Shown here: in pieces, positions 1-8,345 of the stretch
How positions within the stretch are numbered: the stretch's first letter is position 1
Layout of the letters: every line of letters begins with the position of its first letter
NCBI RefSeq assembly: GCF_029968035.1
Contig: NZ_JASCIQ010000038.1
Span: forward strand, 1 to 64,000
DNA from: Streptomyces cavernicola
GTDB lineage: Bacteria; Actinomycetota; Actinomycetes; Streptomycetales; Streptomycetaceae
DNA length: 64,000 nucleotides
Direction of reading: 5' to 3'
The notes under the pieces: model-generated
What the model was told of the DNA's origin: nothing
What the model saw: only the letters and a program-made list of their open reading frames with translations
Databases searched by the model: none
Program-made: the position numbers and the translations under genes

Positions 1-25
1 GGGAGACCCGGGCCCTCGCGGCCGC

Positions 26-553
26 TCAGAACTGCTGCTGCTCCGCTCCCGGCGGAAGGAAGCAAGGGGTGGAGACGGAGAGGCGGATGGTGCCCGGCGG
101 ATTCACCGAGTCCGCGATGATGAAGCTGCCGTCCTTGTCGTTCTTGCCGTACAGGAGGGCCTCGGATTCCTTGGGGAACTCGCTGAAGCTGGTGATGCGT
201 ACGCCATGTGCTTCGAGCGCCTTGCGGATCTTGCGGATGGTGGCGATGTGCTGGTCCTGCGGGAGCGTGGCGTAGGCGGAGTAGAGCAAGGTGTATCGCC
301 CGTCCTCCGGGACCTCGTCGTTCTTGCCGACGCACTCCTGGAAGCTCTCCCTGGGGGCGGGATCGTCGGTGATCTTCAGCTCCCCGTAGTGAGCCATGGC
401 CTTGGTGTACTCCTTGGCCCAGGCCAGGGTGTCCGCGCGGCTCTTGCGCGGCAGGGGCTTGTTGATGTCATCCGCTTGCTGGGACATGCAGGCTCCGGTG
501 AGGAGGACGGACAGGAGGGTCAGGGCAGCCACGGGGGCACGTTTGCGGAACAT
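26..553 (-). CDS. Putative secreted lipoprotein, function unknown
   Basis: The 175-residue product starts with a short basic n-region and a hydrophobic stretch ending in the lipobox LTGAC. Cys22 is therefore the predicted lipidation site, which would anchor the protein on the outer face of the membrane. The mature part is polar, with two further cysteines (in QECVG and TPCFL) that could form a disulfide. No enzymatic motif is visible. It is the last gene of a three-gene minus-strand unit, 34 bp after a DUF1023 hydrolase that follows a WXG100-like protein, so it is probably co-expressed with that secretion-associated pair. The lipoprotein call is good; the role is unknown. Confidence 0.8.
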   Translation of the reverse strand: MFRKRAPVAALTLLSVLLTGACMSQQADDINKPLPRKSRADTLAWAKEYTKAMAHYGELKITDDPAPRESFQECVGKNDEVPEDGRYTLLYSAYATLPQDQHIATIRKIRKALEAHGVRITSFSEFPKESEALLYGKNDKDGSFIIADSVNPPGTIRLSVSTPCFLPPGAEQQQF

Positions 554-587
554 GGGCCTCGGGAGGGGTGGGGGCAGCAGTCATGGG

Positions 588-2204
588 TCAGCGGTTGTCG
601 CGCTGGCTTGGCGGTACGTATTCCTCGACCGGCTTGCCGGCGATGATCCGCCCCTGGTTGGCGAGGCTCCGGCTGTTGTCGTCCCAGTAGCCGCTGTGGC
701 CGCTGGTGTCGGTCTCGAAGCGGGTGCCGCCCCAGTCGGGGTGGGTCGGCCCGCGGCCGAGGGACAGGCCCTGGGCCCAGCCGATGCCGTCGTCCGAAGC
801 CTGGCCGAAGTAGACGTTCTCCGTGTTGAGTTGGTCGGCCCGGTCCACCGTCATGCCGGGGCTGCCGACCGCGACGATGTTGTCCGCGTCCAGGCCTTCA
901 CCGTCGGACGCCGCGGCCCCGACGGTCGTACTGCCGTAGCTGTGGCCCAGGACGGTGAGGTTCGCCCGCTCGCCCTCGTGGGAGGCGCGCAGACCGTGGG
1001 TGAAGTCCCGCAGGGGCTGGGCGCCGTCCTCGGCCCGTTGGGTGGCGGCGACTTCAGTGTTCGCCTCCTCCAAGAGGGGCGCCTCCGGGGCGTCGTACCC
1101 CAGCCAGTACACCGTGGAGGTGGTCGTCCCCGGGTCCTCGTGCTCCGCCGCGTCCTGGAGCTTGCCGATACGGTTCAGCTGGCCGCCGGTGGAATCCATC
1201 GTGGTGGACGTGCCCGGGACCTGGACCGCTACGTTGTCCGCGGTGTCCGGGTTGCCCATGGCGATCACGGCTTTTCCGTCGCCGCCCGCATCGTGGTTGA
1301 GCAGGTACAACTGCTTGTTCTCCGGCGCACCGTCGCGCTTGTCGAGCTCCGCCTTGAGGGTCTCCAGGTTGTGCCGGCGCTCGTCGTTGCCGGGGACCGC
1401 GTAGGCGTCCGTGCGCCGCAGGGCGTTGAGCTCCTGCTCCATGCGCATCCGGTTGGCGTCGTCGCGGACGTCGGAGGGCAGACCGTCGGTGGTGCCGATT
1501 CTGTCCGGGTAGAGCGTCGCGTACTCCCGTTGCTCGTCGGCGTCCAGGCCCTTCCACCACTCGGCTGCGCCCTTGGGGTCGTCGGGTATCTTCGGCCCCT
1601 TCTCGCCCAGCCGGTCCATCACTTTGTCCACGTCGCGCGCGGACTCCGCGGCCATCTGCTTGTTCTTGTGGTCGAGGATCTCGCCGTCGAGCTCGGCCAG
1701 GGCCTTCTGTCCCTCGCCGCTGGCACGCAGGGCGTCGTCCACCGCCCGGTTGATCGCCACCTGGTAGTCCTGGAGCAGGGCTTCCTTGTTCAGGCGCTCG
1801 TAGCGGGTCTCGTCGCTCTCGTCCGGCTGCGGTTCCTCCCACTGCTTCGGGAGCCGGACGTTGCCATCGTCGTCGATCCTGAAGTGCTGGGCCTCAGCGT
1901 CGTTGACGACGGCACGTAGGTCCTTCTGCGCCTGCTCCATGCGCTGACGGGTGGTGTCGATCACCTTCGTGATCGCCATCGCCTCGGTCTGCACGATCTG
2001 GACCCTGGTCTCGATGTCCTCCAGGAAGCGCAGCGCGTTCTCCGCGTCGTCGCCCTCCCAGTTGGCGTGCAGCGGGCCCGTGACCTTGGTGCGGTGCATG
2101 TCGAAGGCGTCGTGCATCTTCCGGGACAGCTTCTCCCAGGAGGTGCCGGCGGCCTTGACGTCCGAGAAGTCCTGCTTGAACAGGAGACTGAAGTAAGAGG
2201 GCAC
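588..2204 (-). CDS. DUF1023 alpha/beta hydrolase with WXG100-like N-terminus
   Basis: The 538-residue product has a helical, charged N-terminal half (about 1-260) that begins like a WXG100/ESX-type domain. The C-terminal half is an alpha/beta hydrolase of the DUF1023 type. The nucleophile elbow GHSYGS places the serine near residue 422, and a histidine in SGHSGYW near residue 503 is the likely catalytic His. There is no signal peptide, so export would depend on a type VII-like route or on the small partner encoded 6 bp upstream (2211-3035). Substrate unknown; family members are annotated as lipase/esterase-like. The family call is strong, while the link to type VII secretion is inferred from the N-terminus and the neighbour. 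Confidence 0.85.
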   Translation of the reverse strand: MPSYFSLLFKQDFSDVKAAGTSWEKLSRKMHDAFDMHRTKVTGPLHANWEGDDAENALRFLEDIETRVQIVQTEAMAITKVIDTTRQRMEQAQKDLRAVVNDAEAQHFRIDDDGNVRLPKQWEEPQPDESDETRYERLNKEALLQDYQVAINRAVDDALRASGEGQKALAELDGEILDHKNKQMAAESARDVDKVMDRLGEKGPKIPDDPKGAAEWWKGLDADEQREYATLYPDRIGTTDGLPSDVRDDANRMRMEQELNALRRTDAYAVPGNDERRHNLETLKAELDKRDGAPENKQLYLLNHDAGGDGKAVIAMGNPDTADNVAVQVPGTSTTMDSTGGQLNRIGKLQDAAEHEDPGTTTSTVYWLGYDAPEAPLLEEANTEVAATQRAEDGAQPLRDFTHGLRASHEGERANLTVLGHSYGSTTVGAAASDGEGLDADNIVAVGSPGMTVDRADQLNTENVYFGQASDDGIGWAQGLSLGRGPTHPDWGGTRFETDTSGHSGYWDDNSRSLANQGRIIAGKPVEEYVPPSQRDNR

Positions 2205-2210
2205 AGCCGA

Positions 2211-3035
2211 TCACCCGAAGTCGTTGAAGCGGTCAGGAGTGGGACCTTCGTTGCGCGCGGGACCGCCCTGGATTGCGTCAGGGTCGACGCTCGGCGTCAC
2301 GGGTTGTGCGTTGCGCATTTCTTCCGGCGTCCAGTTGGCGCCGGGGTCGCGTGGGGCGGCGTGGGTTTCGGGGCTGGGTGTGTATGTGGGGGTGATGGGT
2401 TGTGCGTTGCGCATTTCTTCCGGCGTCCAGTTGGCGCCGGGGTCGCGTGGGGCGGCGTGGGTTTCGGGGCTGGGTGTGTACGTCGGCGTGACGGGCCGCG
2501 CGTCGAGCATTTCGCCCGCGGTCCAGCTCGCACGCGGATCCCGCGCCACACCGTGCGCCTCCGCCTCCGGCGTGTACGTCGGCATCGCCGGCTCGGCGTC
2601 CATGAAGTCGTCGATGCCGGGCCGCGCGGGGCCGCCCGGTACCGGCCCCGTGCCGGATCCCGCGGGTGCCGCCATCGTCTGGACGCCCGGCCCGGCGGAG
2701 GCGGGCGCGGAGGCGATCACGCCGCCGCCCGTCCCGTCGAAGGCCTCGAAGTCGCCGGCGACCAGCTCTTCGTTCCAGTCATGGGTCCTGGCCGTCTCGT
2801 GCAGATTGAACGAACCCGTGTCCATGCGGTGGTACAGGCCGTTGAGTCCGGTCTCCCAGCTCTCTTCGATCTGCTTCAACTCAGCCCCGAAATCCCACCC
2901 TTCCAGGGACTCCGCCGCCGCTTTGGTGTCCGCGACGGCCTTGTCGATCGGGCCCTTCACCTCGTCGGCGACGGTCCTCTCCGCACTCCCGGCCGCATGT
3001 AGATCTGACGGTGCCGCGCGCAATTTCCCGGCCAT
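2211..3035 (-). CDS. WXG100-like protein with C-terminal 32-residue tandem repeats
   Basis: The 274-residue protein starts at an ATG behind a GGAGGCGG ribosome-binding site. Residues 1-90 are helical with a WETGL turn in the position of the WXG motif, resembling small ESX proteins. A low-complexity Gly/Ala/Pro linker follows. The C-terminal third is built from 32-residue units of the form TYTP-x-ETHAAPRDP-x-ANWT-x-EEM-x-NAQPVTP; two are nearly identical, one is diverged, and the ends are partial. It is the first gene of the unit with the DUF1023 hydrolase and the lipoprotein. It may be a substrate, chaperone or toxin-like partner of the hydrolase. No family beyond WXG100-like can be assigned. 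Confidence 0.75.
   Translation of the reverse strand: MAGKLRAAPSDLHAAGSAERTVADEVKGPIDKAVADTKAAAESLEGWDFGAELKQIEESWETGLNGLYHRMDTGSFNLHETARTHDWNEELVAGDFEAFDGTGGGVIASAPASAGPGVQTMAAPAGSGTGPVPGGPARPGIDDFMDAEPAMPTYTPEAEAHGVARDPRASWTAGEMLDARPVTPTYTPSPETHAAPRDPGANWTPEEMRNAQPITPTYTPSPETHAAPRDPGANWTPEEMRNAQPVTPSVDPDAIQGGPARNEGPTPDRFNDFG
2301..2600. repeat. 96-bp in-frame tandem repeats
   Basis: The period is 96 bp. GGGTTGTGCG starts at 2301 and again at 2397, and related sequence starts at 2493 and about 2589. The first two units differ at only a few bases. They encode the 32-residue repeats of the WXG100-like protein. The near identity at DNA level suggests recent duplication or homogenisation. Confidence 0.9.
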
Positions 3036-3363
3036 CCGTACCGCCTCCCCCGTATTAGTCGGACCAGCCTGAGCAGGCTATAACGCTGTGCGACATGCCA
3101 TGCACATGGTCAGGGTCGGCATGCGGCATGCGGCAGGCGGCATGCGGCAGGCGGCCTTGGTCCTGCGCTGCGTCAGGCGGCGGGCGCCCGCCCGGTGTCG
3201 CGACGGTCCGCGCGCTCCCCGCCGCGCCGGACGCCGAATTCCAAGCCGCACTCCAAGCCGCACTCCAAGCTGAACCAGCACGCTTGATTGTTTCTGTGTC
3301 TGCTGCCACGCTCTGAGCCCCGCAGGGTCCTCGCACCGCACCCGAGGCAAGGGAGTGCGCACC
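3036..3363. other. Intergenic region with short GC-rich direct repeats
   Basis: These 328 bp separate divergent units. Alternating GCATGCGGC and GGCAGGCGG-type units lie at about 3117-3152, and a direct repeat of the form CAAGCCGCACTC lies near 3241-3266. A ribosome-binding site (AAGGGAG) for the ligase pseudogene lies just before 3364. No convincing gene is seen. Confidence 0.5.
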
Positions 3364-4570
3364 ATGGTCTTCCGCCGTGAGCACCCGGACGTCCCGCCCC
3401 TGGAACTCCCCATCCACGACGCCGTCCTGGGCGAAGCCCACACGTACGGCGACACCGAAGCCCTGGTGGACGGCCTCACCGGCGCCACCCTCACGTACGC
3501 CCAACTGAACGCCGCACACAGAAGAATCGCCGCCGGGCTCGCCGAGTCGGGCCTGCGCAAGGGCGATGTGCTCGCGCTGCACAGCCCCAACACCGTCCTG
3601 TTCCCCGCCGTGTTCCACGGCGCGACCCGCGCCGGCGTCGCCGTCACCACCGTGCACCCCCTCTGCACGCCGGAGGAGTTCGCCAAGCAGCTGCGCGACT
3701 CGGGGGCGAGCTGGATCGTCACCGTGTCCCCGCTGCTCGACGTGGCCCGCACGGCGGCCGAACTCGCGGGCGGCGTACGGGAGATCCTCGTCTGCGACGA
3801 GGCGGACGGTCACCGCGGCGTCCTCGAACTCGCCGCGTCCACCGCCCCCGAACCGCACGTCGACATCGACCCCGCCGAGGACGTCGCCGCCCTCCCGTAC
3901 TCCTCCGGCACCACCGGCGTCCCCAAGGGCGTCATGCTCACCCACCGCAACATCGCCACCAACCTGGCGCAGCTGTACCCGAGCATGCCGATCGGCGCGG
4001 GCGAACGCGTCCTCGCGGTGCTGCCGTTCTTCCACGTCTACGGCCTCACCGCGCTGCTCAACGCCCCGCTGCGGCACGGCGCGACCGTCGTCGTGCTGCC
4101 CCGCTTCGACCTGGACGCGTTCCTCGCGGCGATCGAGAAGCACCGCATCACCGTCCTGTACGTGGCCCCGCCGATCGTCCTCGCCCTGGCCGAGCACCCG
4201 AAGGTGGCCGAGTACGACCTGTCGTCCGTGCGGCTCGTGCTCAGCGCCGCCGCGCCCCTGGACGCCGAGCTCGCCGCGGCCTGCGCGCGGCCGCCTCGGC
4301 CTGCCCGCGGTGATCCAGGCGTACGGCATGACGCAGCTCTCGCCCGGCACCCACCTCGTACCGCTCGACGAGCAGCGGCCGCCGCCCGGCACCGTCGGCA
4401 GGCTGATCGCCGGGACCGAGATGCGCATCGTCTCCCTCGACGAGCCGGGCCGGGACCTCGGGCCCGGCGAGCGCGGCGAGATCCTCATCCGGGGCCCGCA
4501 GGTCATGAAGGGCTACCTCGGCCGCCCGGAGGCCACCGCCGACATGATCGACGCGGACGGCTCTTGGGAC
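3364..4570 (+). pseudogene. 4-coumarate-CoA ligase-like AMP-forming ligase, frameshifted and truncated
   Basis: The reading frame from ATG 3364 encodes a typical ANL-superfamily N-terminal domain. It includes the P-loop motif SSGTTGVPKGV and the segment PFFHVYGLTALL. At about 4285-4300 homology jumps to the +2 frame, which continues with LGLPAVIQAYGMTQLS, the A5 region and QVMKGYLGRPEATADMIDADG to about 4567. It then stops matching any ligase. The C-terminal domain, with the hinge Asp and the catalytic Lys expected after DADG, is missing; the sequence runs directly into a GC-rich repeat element. Intact relatives have about 500-530 residues. Two independent lesions make this a likely pseudogene, although the frameshift alone could be a sequencing error. 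The next gene is an enoyl-CoA hydratase, so the pair once probably activated and hydrated an enoyl or aryl acid. Confidence 0.8.
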
Positions 4571-4870
4571 TGCCGCCCCAGGCCCCCGCCCCAGGCCCCG
4601 CCCCAGGCCCCCGCCACGGGGCTGTGCCCCGGGGCCCCGCCCGCCCTTTCGGCTGCCGCGCCGTCGTGGCTGGTCGCGCCCACGCGGCGGCAGCCGCAAA
4701 TGTCACAGCGCCGCGCCCCTGTCGGGGCACTTGAATCCAGCCCCTCCGGCGTTTGAGATGGGGGTCCCCCTGCTCGAGCGCAGCCGTGAGCTTGGGGGAG
4801 GGGGTCCGGGGGCGGAGCCCCCATAGCCGTCCGCCAGGACTTTCGGGAAGGGGCGGGGTGGGGAAGGAAT
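4570..4870. repeat. GC-rich intergenic element, copy 1
   Basis: This copy begins where ligase homology ends. It contains the shared module CGTCGTGGCTGGTCGCG, a CCAGCCCCTCCGGCGTTTGA block, the palindromic GGGGGCGGAGCCCCC hairpin, and the right-end sequence CTTTCGGGAAGGGGCGGGG (about 4842-4860). The left end is degraded. Other copies are at 14441, 36927, 49853, 52485 and 61068. Confidence 0.75.
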
Positions 4871-4932
4871 CACGCATCGGGCCGAGCCGCGGACCGCGAG
4901 GCGCACTCATCGAAGGAAACCGAGGACCACGC

Positions 4933-5667
4933 ATGAAGCAGCTGACCGTGAGCCAAGACCGCGGCGTCACCACGCTCACCCTGGACGCCCCGGAGAACCG
5001 CAACGCGCTCTCCGCCCAGCTCGTGAACGGGCTCGCGCAGGCCCTCGCCGAGTGCGGCAAGGACTCGGGCGTACGGGCCGTGGTGCTCACCCACAGCGGC
5101 CCCACGTTCAGCGCGGGCGCCGACCTGAAGGAGCCGCCGAACCCGTACGGCTTCGTGGCGCTGCTCCGGCAGCTGGTGGAGCTGCCCAAACCGGTCGTGG
5201 CGCGGATCGACGGGCATGTGCGGGCCGGCGGGCTCGGGCTCGTGGGGGCGTGCGACATCGCCCTGGCCTCCGCCGGCTCGGACTTCGCGTTCACCGAGGT
5301 GCGGCTCGGCGTCGCGCCCGCGGTGATCTCGCTGCCGCTGCTGCCCCGCCTGGAGCCGCGCGCCGCCGCCCGCTACTACCTCACGGGCGAGCGGTTCGAC
5401 GCGGCGCGGGCGGCGGAGATGGGGCTCGTCACGGAGGCGGCCGAGGACGTCGACGAGGCCCTCGCGAGCGTTCTCGGGGCACTCCGCAAGGGCTCTCCGC
5501 AGGGGCTCGCGGAAGCGAAGGCCCTGGCCACGGCTAGAGTCCTGGAGACCTTCGACCGCGACGCGGAGGACTTCGTACAGCGTTCTGCCTCGCTGTTCGC
5601 GTCCAAGGAGGCGCGGGAAGGAATGACGGCATTCTTCGAACGACGGGATCCTGCATGGGTGTTGTGA
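4933..5667 (+). CDS. Enoyl-CoA hydratase/isomerase family protein
   Basis: The 244-residue crotonase-fold protein uses ATG 4933. It has the N-terminal pattern NRNALSAQLV, the oxyanion-hole segments FSAGADLKE and AGGLGLVGACD, and a C-terminal helical cap. The glutamate of TEVRLGV aligns with the first catalytic Glu of hydratases. The position of the second (in rat hydratase, MEMVLTG) reads ARYYLTG here, so the reaction may be isomerase- or lyase-like rather than classical hydration. It follows the broken ligase, and its end overlaps the start of a TetR gene by 13 bp. This suggests a small acyl-CoA operon regulated by that TetR protein. Confidence 0.88.
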   Translation: MKQLTVSQDRGVTTLTLDAPENRNALSAQLVNGLAQALAECGKDSGVRAVVLTHSGPTFSAGADLKEPPNPYGFVALLRQLVELPKPVVARIDGHVRAGGLGLVGACDIALASAGSDFAFTEVRLGVAPAVISLPLLPRLEPRAAARYYLTGERFDAARAAEMGLVTEAAEDVDEALASVLGALRKGSPQGLAEAKALATARVLETFDRDAEDFVQRSASLFASKEAREGMTAFFERRDPAWVL

Positions 5668-6257
5668 GCGCCACGGCTCGATCGGACCGCTACCCCAAGC
5701 AGGACCGCAGTCGAGCCACCCGCCAGAAACTCCTGGAGGCCGCGGTGGCCTGCCTCGCCGAGCACGGCTGGACGGGCTCCACGGTCACGGTCGTCGCCGA
5801 GCGCGCCGGAGTCTCCCGGGGCGCGGCCCAGCACCACTTCCCGACCCGCGAGGACCTGTTCACGGCGGCCGTCGAGTACGTCGCCGAGCAGCGGTCCAGC
5901 GCGCTGCGGGAGCTGCCCGCGCAGGACCGCAGGTCGGTCGTGGCGGCGCTCGTCGACCTCTACACCGGGCCGCTGTTCCGCGCCGCCCTGCACCTGTGGG
6001 TGGCCGCCTCGCACGAGGAGCAGCTGCACGCGCGGGTCACCGAGCTGGAGGCGCGGGTCGGCCGCGAGACGCACCGGATCGCGGTGGAGCTGCTGCGGGC
6101 GGACGAGTCCGTGCCCGGCGTGCGCGAGACGGTGCAGGGCTTCCTCGACATGGCCCGCGGCCTCGGCCTCGCCAACGTCCTCACCGACGACCGGGCCCGG
6201 CGCGAGCGGGTCGTCGAGCAGTGGGCGGGCCTGCTGGACGGGGCGCTGGGGGACTGA
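5655..6257 (+). CDS. TetR/AcrR-family transcriptional regulator
   Basis: The 200-residue protein has an N-terminal TetR DNA-binding domain (about 15-62), with the recognition-helix region VAERAGVSRGAAQHHFPTRE. A divergent all-helical ligand domain follows. The ATG overlaps the 3' end of the hydratase gene, giving translational coupling. It probably represses the ligase/hydratase unit in response to an acyl-CoA or aromatic ligand. The effector is not predictable. Confidence 0.88.
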   Translation: MGVVSATARSDRYPKQDRSRATRQKLLEAAVACLAEHGWTGSTVTVVAERAGVSRGAAQHHFPTREDLFTAAVEYVAEQRSSALRELPAQDRRSVVAALVDLYTGPLFRAALHLWVAASHEEQLHARVTELEARVGRETHRIAVELLRADESVPGVRETVQGFLDMARGLGLANVLTDDRARRERVVEQWAGLLDGALGD

Positions 6258-6267
6258 CGGGCCGTCT

Positions 6268-7194
6268 CTACTGCTGGGCGCCCGGCGCGATCCGGTCGCG
6301 CAGCCAGGCCTCGGCGTCGCCGAGCGCCGTCCTGGCCAGTGCCGTGGGGTGGGCCGTGAAGCCGTGCGGCGCCTCGGGGTAGACCCGCAGGTCGACGTCG
6401 TTGCCGGCCGCCGACAACCGGCCCGCGAGCGCCAGGTTGTCCTCCAGGAGCACATCCGCGCCGCCGACGGTCAGCAGGGCCGGCGGGAGCCCGTCGAGGA
6501 CGCCGTAGAGGGGCGAGATGTCGGGGACGGTGCGGTCCTCGGCGTGGCCGACGTACGCCTGCAGGAAGTACTCGTCCGCGATGCGGCGACCGGCCGGGGT
6601 CCGCGCGCTCAGGTCGTACGTGCCGAACTCCAGCGCGGCGCCCGTGAACCGGTCGACGGCGTCCCTGTCGCGCAGCCGGAGCAGGGTGGCGAAGGCGAGC
6701 GTGGCGCCCGCGGAGGTCCCGCCGATCGTGAGCCGGGACGTGCCGAAGCGGGCCTCGGCCTCCTCGACGAGCCAGAGCGCCGCCGCCTCGCAGTCGTCGG
6801 GCGCGGCCGGCCAGGGGTGCTCGGGGGCGAGCCGGTAGTCGACGCTGACGACGGCCGCCTGCAGGGCGTCGGCGAGCTCGCGGTTGCGTACGTCCCGGTG
6901 CGCCGCCGAGTCCATGTAGAAGCCGCCGCCGTGCACGTCCAGGTGGACGCCCCGCGGCGGACCCCCGGCCGGGGTGAGGATCCGGACGGGGACGCGCACC
7001 CCCGCGGCTTCGACGGTCTCCGCCACGGCCGGCGGGTCGGCGGGGCGCGGAGCAGGCCGCTGCGCCCGCACCTCCATGAGCTCCGCCCGCGAGGCGGGGC
7101 CACGGCCCGCCGCCCTCGCCGCGTAGAACTCCCGGGCTTCGTCGACCTGCTCGGCGGGCACGTCGGCGAAGAATGCCTCAAGCGCGAACCGCAC
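6268..7194 (-). CDS. Alpha/beta hydrolase, hormone-sensitive-lipase family esterase
   Basis: The 308-residue product begins with GTG 7194. It shows the HSL hallmarks in order: HGGGF (oxyanion hole), GGTSAGA with the nucleophilic serine, the Asp in GGADVLLED, and the His in PEAPHGF. No signal peptide is seen, so it is a cytoplasmic short-chain ester hydrolase of unknown substrate. It converges with the TetR gene, with only 10 bp between stop codons. It lies downstream of pdxH on the same strand, 60 bp away. Confidence 0.88.
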   Translation of the reverse strand: MRFALEAFFADVPAEQVDEAREFYAARAAGRGPASRAELMEVRAQRPAPRPADPPAVAETVEAAGVRVPVRILTPAGGPPRGVHLDVHGGGFYMDSAAHRDVRNRELADALQAAVVSVDYRLAPEHPWPAAPDDCEAAALWLVEEAEARFGTSRLTIGGTSAGATLAFATLLRLRDRDAVDRFTGAALEFGTYDLSARTPAGRRIADEYFLQAYVGHAEDRTVPDISPLYGVLDGLPPALLTVGGADVLLEDNLALAGRLSAAGNDVDLRVYPEAPHGFTAHPTALARTALGDAEAWLRDRIAPGAQQ

Positions 7195-7254
7195 GCGCCC
7201 TCCTCGGTGATCGGTGTTCGGTGTCGGTGGTCCGTGTCCACGGTTCCAGGCGGT

Positions 7255-7947
7255 CTACGGCGCCAGGCGCTCCAGCCGCCAGCCGTCCGAGCCCGGCTCC
7301 CGTACGTACCGCAAGCGGTCGTGCAGCCGGTTCTCGCGGCCCTGCCAGAACTCCACGCTCTGCGGGACCACGCGGAAGCCACCCCAGTGCGGGGGCACCG
7401 GAACCTGCTCGCCCTCCGGGTAGCGCCGCTCCAACTCCGCGTACGCCGTGTCGAGTTCAGCGCGCGAGCCGATCACCGTCGACTGCGGGCTCGCCCACGC
7501 CCCGAGCTGCGAGCCGTGCGGCCGGGTGCGGAAGTACGCCGCCGTCTCGTCCCGCCCGGTGCGCAGCGCCGAGCCCGTGACGATCACCTGCCGCGCCATC
7601 GGATGCCAGGGGAAGAGCAGCGAGACGTACGGCTGTGCCGTGAGGTCGCGGGCCTTGCGGGACTCGTAGTTGGTGAAGAAGACGAAGCCGCGGTCGTCGT
7701 ACGCCTTCAGCAGGACCGTGCGCGTACTGGGCCGGCCCTCGGCGTCGGCGGTGGCGACGACCATCGCGTTCGGCTCGTACAGGGCGCCCTGCTCCTCGGC
7801 CCGCGCGGCGTCGTGGAACCAGCGGGCGAACTGCGTCATCGGGTCGGCCGCGAGAGCGTCGGGGGTGATGCCCTCGGCGCGGTAGTGGCGGCGCATCGCC
7901 GCGGGCTCGGGCGGCGGCACGGGGTCGGAAGCGTTCACGCGGCTCAT
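7255..7947 (-). CDS. pdxH: Pyridoxamine 5'-phosphate oxidase
   Basis: The 230-residue enzyme oxidises pyridoxamine or pyridoxine 5'-phosphate to PLP with FMN and oxygen. FMN/PLP-binding segments are visible: STRTVLLKAYD, FFTNYESRKA, the C-terminal FWQGRENRLHDR and the terminal RLAP. The ATG at 7947 gives MSRVNASDPV and normal family length; longer upstream reading has no support. A second, more distant PNPOx-family gene lies at 54300-54980. The gene is divergent from citrate synthase. Confidence 0.93.
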   Translation of the reverse strand: MSRVNASDPVPPPEPAAMRRHYRAEGITPDALAADPMTQFARWFHDAARAEEQGALYEPNAMVVATADAEGRPSTRTVLLKAYDDRGFVFFTNYESRKARDLTAQPYVSLLFPWHPMARQVIVTGSALRTGRDETAAYFRTRPHGSQLGAWASPQSTVIGSRAELDTAYAELERRYPEGEQVPVPPHWGGFRVVPQSVEFWQGRENRLHDRLRYVREPGSDGWRLERLAP

Positions 7948-8345
7948 CCTGCCGTACGCGTACGGGAGTTCACCCACCCGCTGGTGGCACTGAGTGCCAG
8001 TTGGGCTCACTCGAAGTGGCACTGAGGGCTCCCCAAAAGCCGCACCAGGGGTTATCGTCCGAGGACCGCCCGAGTCGGCCGGGTGACCACCGGCCGCACG
8101 GGGCATCACACCGGGACGACCGACCCGGAACGCGAGTCCCAGAGACGGACCGCGGAACCGGACAGGACCCGCAGACCCTCCGAAGCAGCACCCGCGAGCA
8201 GCAATCAGCACCCCCGAAATCAGCACCCCGAAACAGCACCTTGGAAGCAGCGTCGTCGTCAGCGCACGCAGCCGCAGCCGCAGCCGCAGCCGCAGCCGCA
8301 GCACCGCACCCCGCCCCGCACGCCCACCTCAAGAGGAGCCGCCTG
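7948..8345. promoter_or_regulatory. Divergent pdxH/citA promoter region with hexanucleotide tract
   Basis: About 400 bp lie between divergent genes. A perfect tract of six CGCAGC units lies at 8267-8302, and AATCAGCACCCC-like direct repeats lie at about 8203-8243. A GTG-initiated open frame (8083-8346) runs through the tract and ends TGATG, overlapping the citA start. Its codon use is not typical, so it is at most a leader. Promoter elements were not assigned confidently. Confidence 0.45.
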
